This document shows positions 28,128-38,772 of a stretch of DNA of 64,000 nucleotides, one piece after another. Source of the DNA: Aurantiochytrium sp. KH105 (taxonomy: Eukaryota; Sar; Bigyra; Thraustochytrida; Thraustochytriidae); contig BGKB01000070.1 in NCBI GenBank assembly GCA_003116975.1, positions 71,810-135,809 of the forward strand, given 5' to 3'. The stretch's first letter is position 1; every line of letters starts with the position of its first letter. Under the pieces are notes generated by a model. It was not told the origin of the DNA, made no database searches, and saw nothing but the letters and a program-made list of their open reading frames with translations. The translations under genes and the position numbers were made by a program.

Positions 28128-30671
28128 ATGCTTCCCGCGGAAGGCGTCGGTGCGCAGGCTCAAGTGGAGTCTGACGATGCCGAGGTGAATTTGCATCATG
28201 CTCATCATGGCCACCATAGCCATCACCACGGCCACGTTGATGAATCGTTGCTCTCGCACGAGGAGCGACGCCGTCTCAAGGCAGAGAGAAAAGAGAAGCG
28301 CCGCCAAAAACGTGAACGCAAAGAGCAACGGAGGCTCGAACGACTTGCAGAGAGCAAGCTCAACGGCGAAAGTGGGGCCAACAATTACTTCAGTTCCGAC
28401 AACGAGACCCTCACTTCGCCTACAAACAATGGTCTACCTTCGCCCACGCTCCCTGCGCTCGAGGGTGGTCAAGGATCTCTAAGTAGTCCAGGAGGAGTCA
28501 CCTTCGAGGAAAACTTGGATCGACGACCGAACAACGACTTGGTCCAGCAGTATCAGCAATACCAAATTGTCAATTCGCAGTCCAGGTATGCCGCAGGACA
28601 CGCCGCAGGACATGCTGCCGCACTGCCAGGCTCGCCGACTTCCCAAGAGGCATGGTCTCCAAAGAGTCCGAACACGTCTTCGATGACGCGGCGTCGGACG
28701 TCAGACTCGGCAGCAAGACCAAAGGCAATCAGTGCGGTAGCACCTGTATCTGAAGAGGGAGAGGCACTTGCGGCCGCGTCGCCTCCTCACAAGCACCCAC
28801 GGGGAATGACCGTAAAATCTTTCATCGCCAAGGGATGTCTTCTCATAGTTTTTGCGGTAGCTGCCTTTGCGTTCCTTCAGGTCGCCATCCGAACAGCTAA
28901 CGTGGTGGACATCTCTGACGACAGCGTGCTTCGCGCATACAAGGACCCTTTTAACGTACATAGAGTTAGCGACGCGAGAGGCCCGGTTCAAGTGAGCCTC
29001 TACGAAGGCTCCCTCCCAAGCCTTCTGGACCTGGCCGAAATGAGTCTTGAGGATTTGCACCACGTCAAGGCTCTTCGTTTTGCGATCCTCAAGGATGATG
29101 ACTGGGAGACCTTGGGTCAGCAGGTGGCCTCGGTGCAGCGCTCGAGTGATGCGACGCGAACGACAGTCGTTTTCTTGGATCGTACCTCGCTGACTATTGA
29201 CGTCAATTTGCAGCCGCCTCGGCAAGTACTTTACGAAACAAGCGACAATGCGTACCAAGTAGATACGGACGAAGTTTTCGAAACGAACACCGCACTGGGC
29301 GCAGAAGCATGCATCGCTTGTCCAGCCGACTCACAGATGATCGGATCGTCGTGCATATGCGATGAAGGCTTTGCAATGAGTTGGAGCACATTCTCATGCG
29401 AGATTGAGAGCGACGATGGGCAGAGCTTGGTGAACGCAAGCGACCCGGAAGTGTCCGCCGCATCAACCTTTCTAAACAGCCCGAGTGACGCCTGCATTGG
29501 TTCCATCATTAGTGCGAAAAATGGAGGTACCGTGATCGATGGTCCAGATCTCACCGGAGAGGACTCTGACATGTTTCCGGCTGGAGAAGTCATTCGTTGC
29601 GCGACTGAGTGGGACTATTTGCGAGTCGGAAAAACTACGCTAACATTCACCGAGGGGGCATCCTTTAGGGACAATCGTCCGACTGACACTGGCGCTTGGA
29701 TAAACAAAATGAAGTCCTCAGAGGATTTTTACTGGTGCGCACCGCAACCAAGGACAGAGTACAACCGGGCTGCCGAGGCATACAAACTTTATTGGGGCAT
29801 TTGCGTCCCATGTCCGACGGATGCCCCCACTGTTGCTCCAACGGAGCATCCCACGGAGGCACCCACAGAATCTCCAACGAATCACCCAACAGATGCACCG
29901 ACGAATGCACCGTCGGCATCGCCAACGAGCAGCTCGACAATGTCCCCGACAGAGCAGGCCTCGAGCACTCTGTCTCCGACAAGCTCTCCGACCGAGGATC
30001 TTGGTGGGGGCAATGATGGCAATTTTACGTCGGGAACCCCAAGCGGGAACGCTACTACGAGTTACCCAACCATTGCCCCTTCAATGAGCCCGACAGAGGT
30101 ACATACGTCAGGTCCGACAATGTCGCCAACGAGGGCCCCTTCTGCGGGCCCAACAGAGGCCCCGACTTCTCCGAATTGCGTGCAGGCAGCATGCCAAGGC
30201 CAAGCGCTCACGTACGCCGCAGCTTCAGACTTTTGCTCGCGTATCATGGGAATGCAGATGTGCACTGCGGCGGCGCTGACACACAAGCTTTCGTCCGCAA
30301 ATAAGCTCATCTTCTCTGAAGATGAGTCATTGCGCGCCGCTGGCCTTGTTGGCGACTTTTCGTGCTTTGCGGACGATCTCGGTGTTCTTCTGTGGACCGC
30401 GGACACGCACAGCTCGTGCGAGTCCGACGAGAACATTGTACTTTATCTGGATGGGACCGCGCAGTGCGCCTCGACCAGCTCCGGTGCTGTACACCATATT
30501 ATGTGTTGCGACCCGCCTCTCACAGAGACGGAGTCTGCCGCACGGCTTTCCAATGCCCGCAAGCAGGTCTCTTCGGCCATCTCTGCCTCGTACTCGGCCT
30601 CTTCGTCGTCATCGTCCTCCTCTTCCGACGAGAACCAACGTTTGCGACGTTCATCGACGGTCCAAGGCTAG
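28128..30671 (+). CDS. Type II membrane protein with His-rich cytosolic tail and PT-repeat ectodomain
   Basis: Function unknown. The first ATG of the long frame is at 28128 (MLPAEGVG), giving 847 residues; an upstream exon may add more. Order of parts: a His-rich patch (HHAHHGHHSHHHGH), a strongly basic coiled-coil-like stretch (EERRRLKAERKEKRRQKR), a low-complexity region, one hydrophobic helix (LLIVFAVAAFAFLQVAI, near residue 245) with no signal peptide before it, then a large presumed luminal/extracellular part. The latter carries a Cys-rich EGF/TNFR-like knot (CIACPADSQM...CICDEGF), a second Cys/Trp segment, about 25 PT-type repeats (APTxxPT, as in many stramenopile surface proteins), a Cys-rich C-terminal domain and a Ser tract. 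Presumably O-glycosylated in the PT region. No catalytic motif was seen. Confidence 0.75.
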   Translation: MLPAEGVGAQAQVESDDAEVNLHHAHHGHHSHHHGHVDESLLSHEERRRLKAERKEKRRQKRERKEQRRLERLAESKLNGESGANNYFSSDNETLTSPTNNGLPSPTLPALEGGQGSLSSPGGVTFEENLDRRPNNDLVQQYQQYQIVNSQSRYAAGHAAGHAAALPGSPTSQEAWSPKSPNTSSMTRRRTSDSAARPKAISAVAPVSEEGEALAAASPPHKHPRGMTVKSFIAKGCLLIVFAVAAFAFLQVAIRTANVVDISDDSVLRAYKDPFNVHRVSDARGPVQVSLYEGSLPSLLDLAEMSLEDLHHVKALRFAILKDDDWETLGQQVASVQRSSDATRTTVVFLDRTSLTIDVNLQPPRQVLYETSDNAYQVDTDEVFETNTALGAEACIACPADSQMIGSSCICDEGFAMSWSTFSCEIESDDGQSLVNASDPEVSAASTFLNSPSDACIGSIISAKNGGTVIDGPDLTGEDSDMFPAGEVIRCATEWDYLRVGKTTLTFTEGASFRDNRPTDTGAWINKMKSSEDFYWCAPQPRTEYNRAAEAYKLYWGICVPCPTDAPTVAPTEHPTEAPTESPTNHPTDAPTNAPSASPTSSSTMSPTEQASSTLSPTSSPTEDLGGGNDGNFTSGTPSGNATTSYPTIAPSMSPTEVHTSGPTMSPTRAPSAGPTEAPTSPNCVQAACQGQALTYAAASDFCSRIMGMQMCTAAALTHKLSSANKLIFSEDESLRAAGLVGDFSCFADDLGVLLWTADTHSSCESDENIVLYLDGTAQCASTSSGAVHHIMCCDPPLTETESAARLSNARKQVSSAISASYSASSSSSSSSSDENQRLRRSSTVQG

Positions 30672-31612
30672 CTAATGTAAATGAGCTGACGTTATGCTTT
30701 TGATTCTTCGCTTTCGCTCGAAAGATCTTGACTCCTGATCCGTGCCATGCTGCCAGCTGATGCATGCTGCAGCTGCCATGCTGATGCTAATGACGTCGCG
30801 CATCGGCCACCCCTCGCAGTCGCAGTCGATCGCCTGCCTTGCTATCCCCCACAGACCGCCTCCGTCCACGATTCCTGAGAGGTCTCAGAACATACATCAA
30901 TTCTGCACCGAGCCTCAAGCCTGCGCTGGCTTGCCTCGGTGCCTGCTGCTGCTTGCGTCGCAGCCTTCTCGCGCGTCCTCGTGCGCGTCCTCGCGCGCGC
31001 GTGGCTCGGCCCCGCCGTGTGCATTTGCACAGTCAACCCGTCGCATCCTTCGATCTCGCCTCTCTGTTTTCTCTCCTTCCTTCCTTCCTTCCCTCCTTCC
31101 CTTCTCTTTTCTTTTCCTTTCCTTTCCTTTGTTTGCTTCTTTCCTTCTTTTTTTTTCTTTCTTTCTGCTTCCGAGCGCGGCGCGGCGCTAGCCGAAACGC
31201 TAGGCCCCCCGCTAGCGCACCCCGTGAGCACGCGCCGAGTCCATGATGGTGGAGAAAGAGGGCGTCAACAATGCCGGCATCGAGAGAGTCGCGGCGCGCG
31301 GGAGGAGCGGCGGCGCGCTGCGAAGAGGCGGTGCGGTGCGCGGGCGCGGCGTGCCGAGGCGAGGGCTGGGCCGGACCGGCGACGGACGAGGCTGGCTGAG
31401 CCCAGCTTAGATCATTTGATTTGATTTGATTTGATCTGATCTAACTTGGGCTGATCAGGAGGAGGCGGAGGGCTCGCACGCGCACGCACCCGCACGCGCA
31501 AGGCTCGCGGAGTGGCAGGCGCGGCGCGCAGACGGCAACGCGGAGGACCTGGCCGCAGCGGGAAACGCAGCGCAGGCGGGAAGACGGCTAGGCCGCAAGG
31601 TAGGCTGCGCGA

Positions 31613-31666
31613 AAGCAAGCAAACAAGCAAGTGAGTAAGCGAGCGAGCGAGCAAGCAAGCAAGCAG
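31613..31666. repeat. (AAGC)n/(GAGC)n tetranucleotide repeat
   Basis: Alternating blocks of AAGC and GAGC-type tetramers with a few interruptions, about 330 bases upstream of the phosphatase ATG. Similar blocks recur upstream of LKR/SDH and elsewhere in this window. Confidence 0.85.
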
Positions 31667-31984
31667 CGAGTCGCTTATACCTAACATACGGGCCTGCGTG
31701 ACGTGACGGAGGCAGGCTGCCGCGCGACCAAGGCTGCTTGCTCCCGACGAGAGACGTCTCCCCTGGCTGCTTGCGGGCGATCGCAACAGTCCCGCGAAGA
31801 AAGTCCCGAAGACGTCGGCATACACTGGGCTGCCTGAGGAGCAGCGTGCACCCGTTTGATCAATCGCCGCGCGCTCACAGTCAGTTCGCCACGAACGCGA
31901 CCAAGTCGCAACAGCTCAAGCGCGCTACAAAACACACGTGGGACGTGGTGGGACGTGAGGCCACGTGCTCGTGCAAAAGACACA

Positions 31985-31991
31985 TATATAA
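31985..31991 (+). promoter_or_regulatory. Candidate TATA box (TATATAA)
   Basis: A perfect TATATAA, only 7 bases before ATG 31998. If it directs initiation about 25-30 bases downstream, the transcript would start after that ATG, and the ATG at 32031 (context gacgccATGG) would be the first usable codon. Confidence 0.4.
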
Positions 31992-31997
31992 TTAACC

Positions 31998-32927
31998 ATG
32001 CGGAGGGAGGTTGAGGACAACAGCGACGCCATGGACATGGACGCGCGCTCCGGCCAGAACGAGGATCAGCAACAGTCAGCAATTGCCACGGCCGGTCTCA
32101 TTACGCAGACCGATGCGTCCGGCAGGTCGATGGCTCGATCAGACGGAAGCTCCGCAATCACTCCGGATGAGATGCTTCGGAGCGCGCGTATGAGCGATAG
32201 AATAGCGCTGGAGCATGCTCGAAACGCCCAGCTTCAGGCGAACCAGGAGGCTGTTTCGAACTCGAGCTGCTGCGGTTTCTGCATGTCGTGCTTGGACATT
32301 TGCTGCTGCCTTGGACCATCGCGCAAACCACAGGGACCGACGCTGTTGCCACCGCAGCTCCCTGCAATGAAGGGCCGCAAGTGTCTCGTCCTTGACCTCG
32401 ATGAGACGCTCGTGCACTCCTCCTTTGCTCCAGTGCCCAACCCAGACTACGTTCTTCCTGTCGAAATCGAGGGCAATGTGCACCACGTTTACGTGCTCAA
32501 GCGCCCCGGCACGGATGAATTTCTGCAAAGACTCGGCAAACTGTACGAGATTGTCGTGTTCACCGCGTCGCTCGCAAAATACGCATCGCCACTTCTCGAC
32601 TTGCTCGATTCGCACAACGTTATTGAACATCGACTGTTCCGAGAGGCTTGCACCAATCATCAGGGAAACTACGTCAAGGATCTCTCTCTTCTCGGTCGCG
32701 ACGTCAAGTCCACCATCATTGTTGATAACTCGCCCGCCTCGTATCTTTTCCACCCCGAAAACGCTATCGCGGTCTCCTCTTTCATTGATGACATGTCCGA
32801 CCGCGAGCTCTACTACGCGCTTCCTTTTCTCGAAGAGCTTGCATCGGCCCACGACATGACCGCAAGGCTGCGCACGTACCCGCAATTTATTGCAGATCAG
32901 GCGGCGCTCAACAAGGATGCCTTTTAA
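31998..32927 (+). CDS. FCP1/SCP-family (NIF domain) protein serine phosphatase
   Basis: HAD-type phosphatase of the CTD small phosphatase family, typically acting on the RNA polymerase II CTD or other nuclear and membrane phosphoproteins. The product is 309 residues. N-terminal ~95 residues are polar, followed by a Cys-rich patch (SSCCGFCMSCLDICCC) that could be palmitoylated, as in SCP1-type proteins. The catalytic NIF domain (about 125-300) shows LVLDLDETLVHSS (DxDxT nucleophile motif), a VFTAS motif II, and IIVDNSP for motif III. Start choice: ATG 31998 gives the longest product, but a TATA box sits right before it and ATG 32031 has a better context. The difference is 11 residues outside the domain. 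Convergent with the folate-receptor-like gene. Confidence 0.9.
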   Translation: MRREVEDNSDAMDMDARSGQNEDQQQSAIATAGLITQTDASGRSMARSDGSSAITPDEMLRSARMSDRIALEHARNAQLQANQEAVSNSSCCGFCMSCLDICCCLGPSRKPQGPTLLPPQLPAMKGRKCLVLDLDETLVHSSFAPVPNPDYVLPVEIEGNVHHVYVLKRPGTDEFLQRLGKLYEIVVFTASLAKYASPLLDLLDSHNVIEHRLFREACTNHQGNYVKDLSLLGRDVKSTIIVDNSPASYLFHPENAIAVSSFIDDMSDRELYYALPFLEELASAHDMTARLRTYPQFIADQAALNKDAF

Positions 32928-33331
32928 CGTTTCACGTGCGCGTGTAGGCACGCCTTTCTTTTCAAACGTTTTGTGTTTTTGTGCATCACCCTTTCTTCCC
33001 CCCCCCCCCCCCCTCGCCCTTTGCAATCTTTTCCTTGTCCTTTTCTTCCTCCCTTCATCGCTTCCTTTCTTGATTCACTTTACAAGGCGTTTCTTTTTCT
33101 GTTTCTTGCTTGTTCGACGGGTGCTGGCTGACTACAGACGTCTTGTTGGGCTTGCTCGTGCGGCTGCGCCGAGCCTGGGACATCAATATTGAGTAGACTT
33201 CAAGGATTGTGCAATCATGATCGCGTCGCGAGGAGGCAAAAGCAAAAGCGAAAGCAACATGCGAGATGAAAACACGGAAAAAATAGGATTCGGGCAAAGT
33301 GGACGTATACATTCAAAGTCTAGAACGAGAA
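32928..33331. other. Convergent 3' intergenic with a C16 run
   Basis: 404 bases between convergent stops, pyrimidine-rich on the plus strand, with a 16-C run at 32998-33013. No gene was seen. Confidence 0.5.
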
Positions 33332-33997
33332 TTAAGACGATGCCTGGAGGCACACAAAAACAGCTAGCACGGAGGCGAAGAAACTCGAAATGACGCGGCC
33401 CGCAGGCGAGAAACACTCTCCGTCGTCGGGAACAATGACCACCTTATAATTCTCAAAGTAAGGTGGCTTGATGGCGTTGAGGAAAGTTTCCGAGTCATTG
33501 AAGACCTTTTTCGGAATAATCACCTGGCGCTCGTCGCTTGGCTCATGGAAGCCAATTTCCCAGTCTGGGGCCGGATTCGAAGCATTCATCAATGAGTTTG
33601 CAATACCAATGCTGATGCCGCATCGCTCAAGATCGAGCTCAAAGAGAGCATCCGCAAGCGATTGGCAGACGCGAATCTCTGGCTCTGCGACATTTGACAG
33701 CGTAAAAGTCGGTTGCTCCGGATGGCACCCAAAACAGAAAAAGTGCTCCAGTAAAGGGTACTCGCGAAGACAGCTTGCGCTCAGCGTCTCACTGTAAACT
33801 CCAAGAATGGTGCTGTCATGCCCAGACACGCAGCAGGAGAGCGTATTAAACTTGTAGCACTGCATCAGAGAAGGGTCAGGCTTGGCCGGCACGTCTTGCG
33901 TCAGCTTGCAGTTTTCATCATGCTGCGCAAGACACGACAATGGCGCAGACACCGCAAAGACAAGCGCCGTCAGCGCGAGCTGCGCTCTCGACGCCAT
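33332..33997 (-). CDS. Secreted Cys-rich, folate-receptor-like, probably GPI-anchored protein
   Basis: 221 residues. A clear signal peptide (LALTALVFAVSAPLSCLA, residues about 6-23) is followed by an ectodomain with about 12 cysteines and the segment CCVSGHDSTI ... REYPLLEHFFCFGCHP, then IRVCQSLADALF, which resemble the folate-receptor-like/riboflavin-binding family of protists. The C-terminal hydrophobic stretch (VISSFFASVLAVFVCLQ) with nothing after it suggests GPI-anchor addition. Ligand unknown. The start is the only ATG before the signal peptide. It sits in a tandem minus-strand run with nardilysin and RTCA. The family call is moderate; the secreted and GPI-anchored nature is better supported. 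Confidence 0.7.
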   Translation of the reverse strand: MASRAQLALTALVFAVSAPLSCLAQHDENCKLTQDVPAKPDPSLMQCYKFNTLSCCVSGHDSTILGVYSETLSASCLREYPLLEHFFCFGCHPEQPTFTLSNVAEPEIRVCQSLADALFELDLERCGISIGIANSLMNASNPAPDWEIGFHEPSDERQVIIPKKVFNDSETFLNAIKPPYFENYKVVIVPDDGECFSPAGRVISSFFASVLAVFVCLQASS

Positions 33998-34635
33998 TGT
34001 GATTTATGAAAGAGAACAAGAAAGTCTTGTTCCTCTTGGTGCAGGATGCGATGCCTGCCAGCTTTCCTTTGCGCGAGGAGCAGAATCTTGCGTCCGCAAA
34101 GCAGACGTACAAGAAGTCTTGCGAACCGAATTTGTTTGTTTGTTTCTATGTTTCTATGTTTGTATGGTATGCTTGTGGTGACGTTCCTTTCATTTTTTCC
34201 TTACTTTACCAGTTCCTTTCTTGGCCAGAAATCTCACTCTTACTCAAGTCATACGCACTCATCTGAGCTAAAAGGGTATGTAGGCAAAGGTGTCTGTGAG
34301 AATGAAGAAAAGTAGAGAGACAAATTAGCGCTCCGTAGGAGTAAAAAGTTTACCGTTGAGAGCGAGGACACATGGCGGACCCGGTGTGTACCCGACATCA
34401 TGTCGACTCTGTGGGAGTCAGCCGTGTCTGTTTTGTGCATTGCAAGGAGGCTGGTTCGCCCTACTTGTCACATGCGTGACAGATAGACAGACAGACGGAT
34501 AGATCAACTGGCTGACACACCGGCAAATGAATGAGATTATTGGATGAATTTGCTATAGGCCTATCCCGAATGAAAAATTTTACGACTGCAAATCGAAGAA
34601 CTAAAGATGCGGGATCATTTGGGAAAGTTTATCAT
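33998..34635. promoter_or_regulatory. Intergenic, folate-receptor-like gene promoter / nardilysin 3' end
   Basis: 638 AT-richer bases between tandem minus-strand genes, with TTTG and TCTATGTT-type low-complexity stretches (34135-34170). No gene was seen. Confidence 0.5.
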
Positions 34636-36772
34636 CTAGCTATCGGACGCTTCGCGCTTGCTCGGAATGAGCGAGTAGTGATCGTGCGCTTCGTGCAGGG
34701 ACTCAAAGTCGTCAATACTTGTGAAGACCGGCAAAAGGCTCGGATCGACCGCGTCTGGAGGCGGCAAAGGCGTAGCGTCGGGTGCGCGTGAAAAAGCGGG
34801 ACCCGCTGACCGCACAGAGACGACGCGCAAAGTACTTGTCGCTGTAGGTAGCAACCATCGCTTGTAAGCGGTCACCACATCTTGGCGTGTTAGACCAAAG
34901 AGACTGAAAGCTTCACGCCGCGTCGTGTGCCACTCGTACGAGTGGTCAGCAATCGTCTCCCACAATCTCCTCGATTCGTCGCTGAGATTATTGTCTTCCT
35001 CGAGCTTGAGTTCCACGGCAGTCCGAAGGTGGTCTTCGAAATGCTCCTCGTCAAGTTCTTCCTCGAGAAATGTGAGAAAGGATTGCATAAAGGCGAAAAC
35101 GTGCGCCTCCAGCTCATCGCCCGTGTGCGTGTCCGAAGTGACGCGAACAACGTAACCAAGCACCTTGTGCGTGTAGCGCATGCTGCACGAAACAGAGTAA
35201 CCAAGCTGGTGCTTTGTCCGAAGTGTGTCGTACATGGGTTCCTCCATGAGTTCCTCGATGAGGTCTACCAAGACGCGGTCACGCAGCTGGTCCTCGCCAA
35301 TCTGAAAATACATTTCAAGCGAGATATTGGCGTTGTTCGGATCGCGGCAGGGCCGCTCGATGCGTAGGGCTTCGCCGGGGTCAAGCCGGATCACAGGTTG
35401 TCGTGGGAAAAGTGCGCGCTCGAGAGCGGCGCTTGCCTGATATGCCTCGATGCGGCTCGCAATGATTCCATGCAAACGGGCGGCGTCAGCCTCCACCACG
35501 TTACCACAAATGAGGCCGTCCACGAAGACCTGGCTCAGCACCTGCTCGCGCACGAGGGCAAGCATGCCGTCGTGCGTCTGCAATGTGGGGTCGTCGAGCG
35601 CTTCGATGAGGGCCTCCGCATCAAATGTTCGAGGTTTCAGCACGCGCAGCCGCATGTTGACTGCATGGTGCCCTGTCTTCAGGTTGAGGTTGCGGTAATA
35701 GCGCAATAGGGACTCGCGTCGCATCGCGTAGCGGCGCGCCGTGTCGGCAGGATTCTTGTTGAGCTCATGGCGGAAGATATGGCGAAGGACAATGTCAGCA
35801 AGCGAAAAGATGCGGTCCGTAAAGCCCGTAAAGCGGACGAGCATGCCTGAATCAGACTTGCGAATTTTGTAGTCAAGACCAGCCATCGATGCCATGTAGG
35901 CCTCGTTGGTCAATTCGTCACCAATGAGGTTAATGAAGAGCGCGCTCGCGACCGACAAAAGGGGAGACCGCATCGCAGCATTGTCACTTCCACATACAAT
36001 GTTGAGCGAAATTTCAACCTTTGGCGTGGCAAACGCGCGGCTGTGCAGCCAGTACATCTCCACTTGCTCAGTTGAGCATGACGCAAGTCTCGGCTCGTAG
36101 AAATGCGCAAACTCTGGGCAGCGATTGGCGACCGACTCGGAATGGCGTAGATCGAAGAGTCGCATGGCCGCAGCCGTGAGCTGCTGCCACCCTCGCTCAG
36201 ACTTGCCGCCGGCAATGATTTCGATCTTTTGCATCTGCGAGGTTTTCACATTGCAAACGTCGATCGTCGAGTCTGCCTCGCGCGAGATCCAAGCAGTCGC
36301 GAGCGTTTCATCCAACTTGAACCAGCGCAGCGTGTCCTCAATATCGTCCTCAACAGCAACCTCAATCTGCTGTGTCATGGCATTAAAGCACTGCACAAAA
36401 CCGTAAGCCCAACCCGAGGTGGTTTGGACGCGCACAAAGCCTCCGACAAGAGGATGCAGAGCCTCTTCGGAGGGGAACTCGCGCAGTGAGAGATCCTTGG
36501 GTACGTAGGGGTTGGGTTCTGGAATGTGCAGACCTGACGAAGACCTTGCTGGGTCCACCGTTTTGGCATGCGCTTCTGCGCCAGCGAGGGCGTCTTGCCA
36601 CGACTGCAAGGTCGGCTCATCGATCCTTCGAATCCAGAACCGGGTGCCAAAGTACGGTTCTTCAAGAGGTACGAGGTCCGGCATCAGCGCCGGATTTTCC
36701 GGAAAATCCTCTTTGCGCAGAGGCTGCGCTGATTCTTGCGCCGCTTCTGCGCTTGCATCGCTGGCTTCTTCA

Positions 36773-36807
<35 letters not shown>

Positions 36808-38772
36808 ATCATCATCGTCGTCCTCGTTGTCATCGCCACGTTCATCATCATTCTCATCGTCGTTTTTGTCATCTTTGTTTTCGTCGCCGTCGCTGTCGTC
36901 GTCATCATCGCCGTGGTCGTCACAATCGTCCTGGTCTTTGAAGTCGCGATCACGACCAAAATAGCTCGAAACGAGATCGATTCGCACATTCTTCGGGGTA
37001 AAGTAAGCAGTGAGCGCCTCGATCTCCTCCGGCTTCCACTCCTTTAAAAGGTAGGGACCCGTCAAGAGATCGCGACGAGCAAGTTGGCGGTACGCGAGCA
37101 TGAGCCCGCTGAGTTCCTGAACTTGGTCCTCAGGGTCCGACTCCTCGAGAAAGCGGTAATCGACCTCGGCCAAGGAGGCCATCTCCTCGAAAACCTCACG
37201 TTGAGGCCCGACCGCGCGAAGAAGGCCAATGTACTCCATGACGAGGGCAACAACTTGCTTCCATTCGCACATGCCCTTTTGCGTGAGCGTCATTTGCACC
37301 GGGAAGAGCATGCACGCCGTATTGGCTTCGTAGCCGCCATTGTCGTTTCCCGCCATAAGAGAAGTCGCCCAACCGCGCGATTTGGCAATGGAAAGAATGC
37401 TTCCCTTTGACTCGTGGCCAATCAGGTGGCTAAGGAATTCGTGTGGCTTTGACGTATAAGCCGCAAGCTGAGTCGGAATTTGCCACGTCAAACGAAGCTG
37501 ATGTACATCCCTGATGGGGACGATGAAATGCACACACTGCAGTGAAACGCGTTCTTCGAGAAGGAGCTCCATGGGCGCATCGGCGCCCACTTCGCGGACG
37601 GCTGCCGTTGGGCCTTGGAAAGGAAAGCCGAACTCAGCAATTGTGGGCGGCCGGAAAAATTGTTGCGCTTGTTCCGAATTTTGCGGGCTGCTGTCGTTTT
37701 CACTGTCCTCGTCTCCGTCCGCAGAGGCGGCAGGATTTTGTTCGGGGCAGGCCCTAATGCAGCTGCACTGTTCGACGACGAGGCGTTCGAGCTCATCAAG
37801 AGAGAGCGGAGCGCAGATGACGAGCTTGAGGTTGGGTGCCACATAGTACTTGTTGTAAAATTCACGAAGTTTTTTGAGCGGGTCTACGCCTGCGGCCGCG
37901 GGGTCCTCGCGTAGGGAACGAAGGTTTCCCCAGCCAAAGAGACTCAGCGGGTGGCCCTTGCGAGCGGTGCGGCAAAGGACCTCTTGCACTCGACTAGCCT
38001 CACTGCTCCGAGAGAGCTGAAACTCACTCTCGATTGCGTTGAGTTCGCGATCAACGGCGTCCTCGAGCATGAGGGGCGACACGAAGAACTGCGCAAAGAT
38101 GTCGAGAGCCTCAGCGAGAGCACTTACTTTTGTCGTAAAGTAAAATGTAGTTTGCTCACCCTCGGTGTACGCGTTGGACTCGCCGCCTGTGCGCGAGATG
38201 AAGGCGTCAAATGCGTTTTCGGTCGGGTGTTTTTCTGATCCCATAAAGAGCATGTGCTCGAGAAAATGCGCTAGACCTTGGCATTCCTCTGGGTCGAAGA
38301 AAGAGCCCGCGCCGACGCTCGCGCACACGGCCGCGCGACGTTTACGTCCGCCGCTGTCAGCAAACCCCTCGTCACCACTCTCGCCGCCGTTATTGCTGCT
38401 GCTACCGCTGCTGTTGCTGGCCTCGGCTCCGTTCTCCTCGTCACTCTCCTCGTCTTTATGGTCTTGCTCTGGTCCGTCTTCTTCCTCGTTATCGTCCTCT
38501 TCTTCTTCGTCGTCGTTGTCTTCGCCGTCGTTCTCGTCTCCGTCGTCGTCATCATCCTCGTCGTCGTCATCATCCTCGTCGTCGTCCTCGTCGCCTTGCG
38601 CGGCGTACGTGTCGGAGATCAGCAGGCACTCGAGCCCGTTCGCCTTGAGGGTGACGAGCTTGTACAGCTTCTCGTCCGTCTCCGGCCGCGTCGCGTCCAG
38701 GTCCGGGCCCACCTCCACCGCTGCGTCGCCGGCAGCGACGGCGTCCTCGCGCGGAGCCTCCCACGCCTCCAT
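34636..38772 (-). CDS. NRDC: Nardilysin-like M16 zinc metallopeptidase
   Basis: Insulysin/nardilysin-type protease that cuts peptides in a closed chamber made of four homologous half-domains. The product is 1378 residues from ATG 38772; the longer frame starts at TTG. HFLEH at 169-173 gives the inverted zinc motif HxxEH, in the context ECQGLAHFLEHMLFMGS shared with nardilysin, and the third ligand lies in LNAIESEFQL about 75 residues later. As in nardilysin, an acidic tract (about 62-118, Asp/Glu with Ser/Asn) precedes the active site. A second, equally long acidic insertion at about 607-667 is unusual. C-terminal half: FTPKNVRIDLVS, the KTGHHAVNMRLRVL region, and the conserved HQLGYSVSC motif near 1190. 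No signal peptide; presumably cytosolic. Confidence 0.92.

Larger units (their letters stand above)
30672..31997. promoter_or_regulatory. Intergenic region upstream of the CTD-type phosphatase
   Basis: 1.3 kb between tandem plus-strand genes, with no gene I can support. A CT-rich tract lies at about 31070-31170, an (ATTTG)n run at 31414-31435 and an (AAGC/GAGC)n run at 31613-31666. A TATATAA box lies at 31985-31991, unusually close to the annotated ATG. Confidence 0.55.

Noticed and set aside
30672-31997. Transposon or LTR remnant in the long spacer
   Set aside because: No terminal repeats, no reverse transcriptase or transposase motifs, only microsatellites.
34340-34560. Possible tRNA or small RNA between the folate-receptor-like gene and nardilysin
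   Set aside because: No A-box/B-box pair or cloverleaf that I could assemble by eye.
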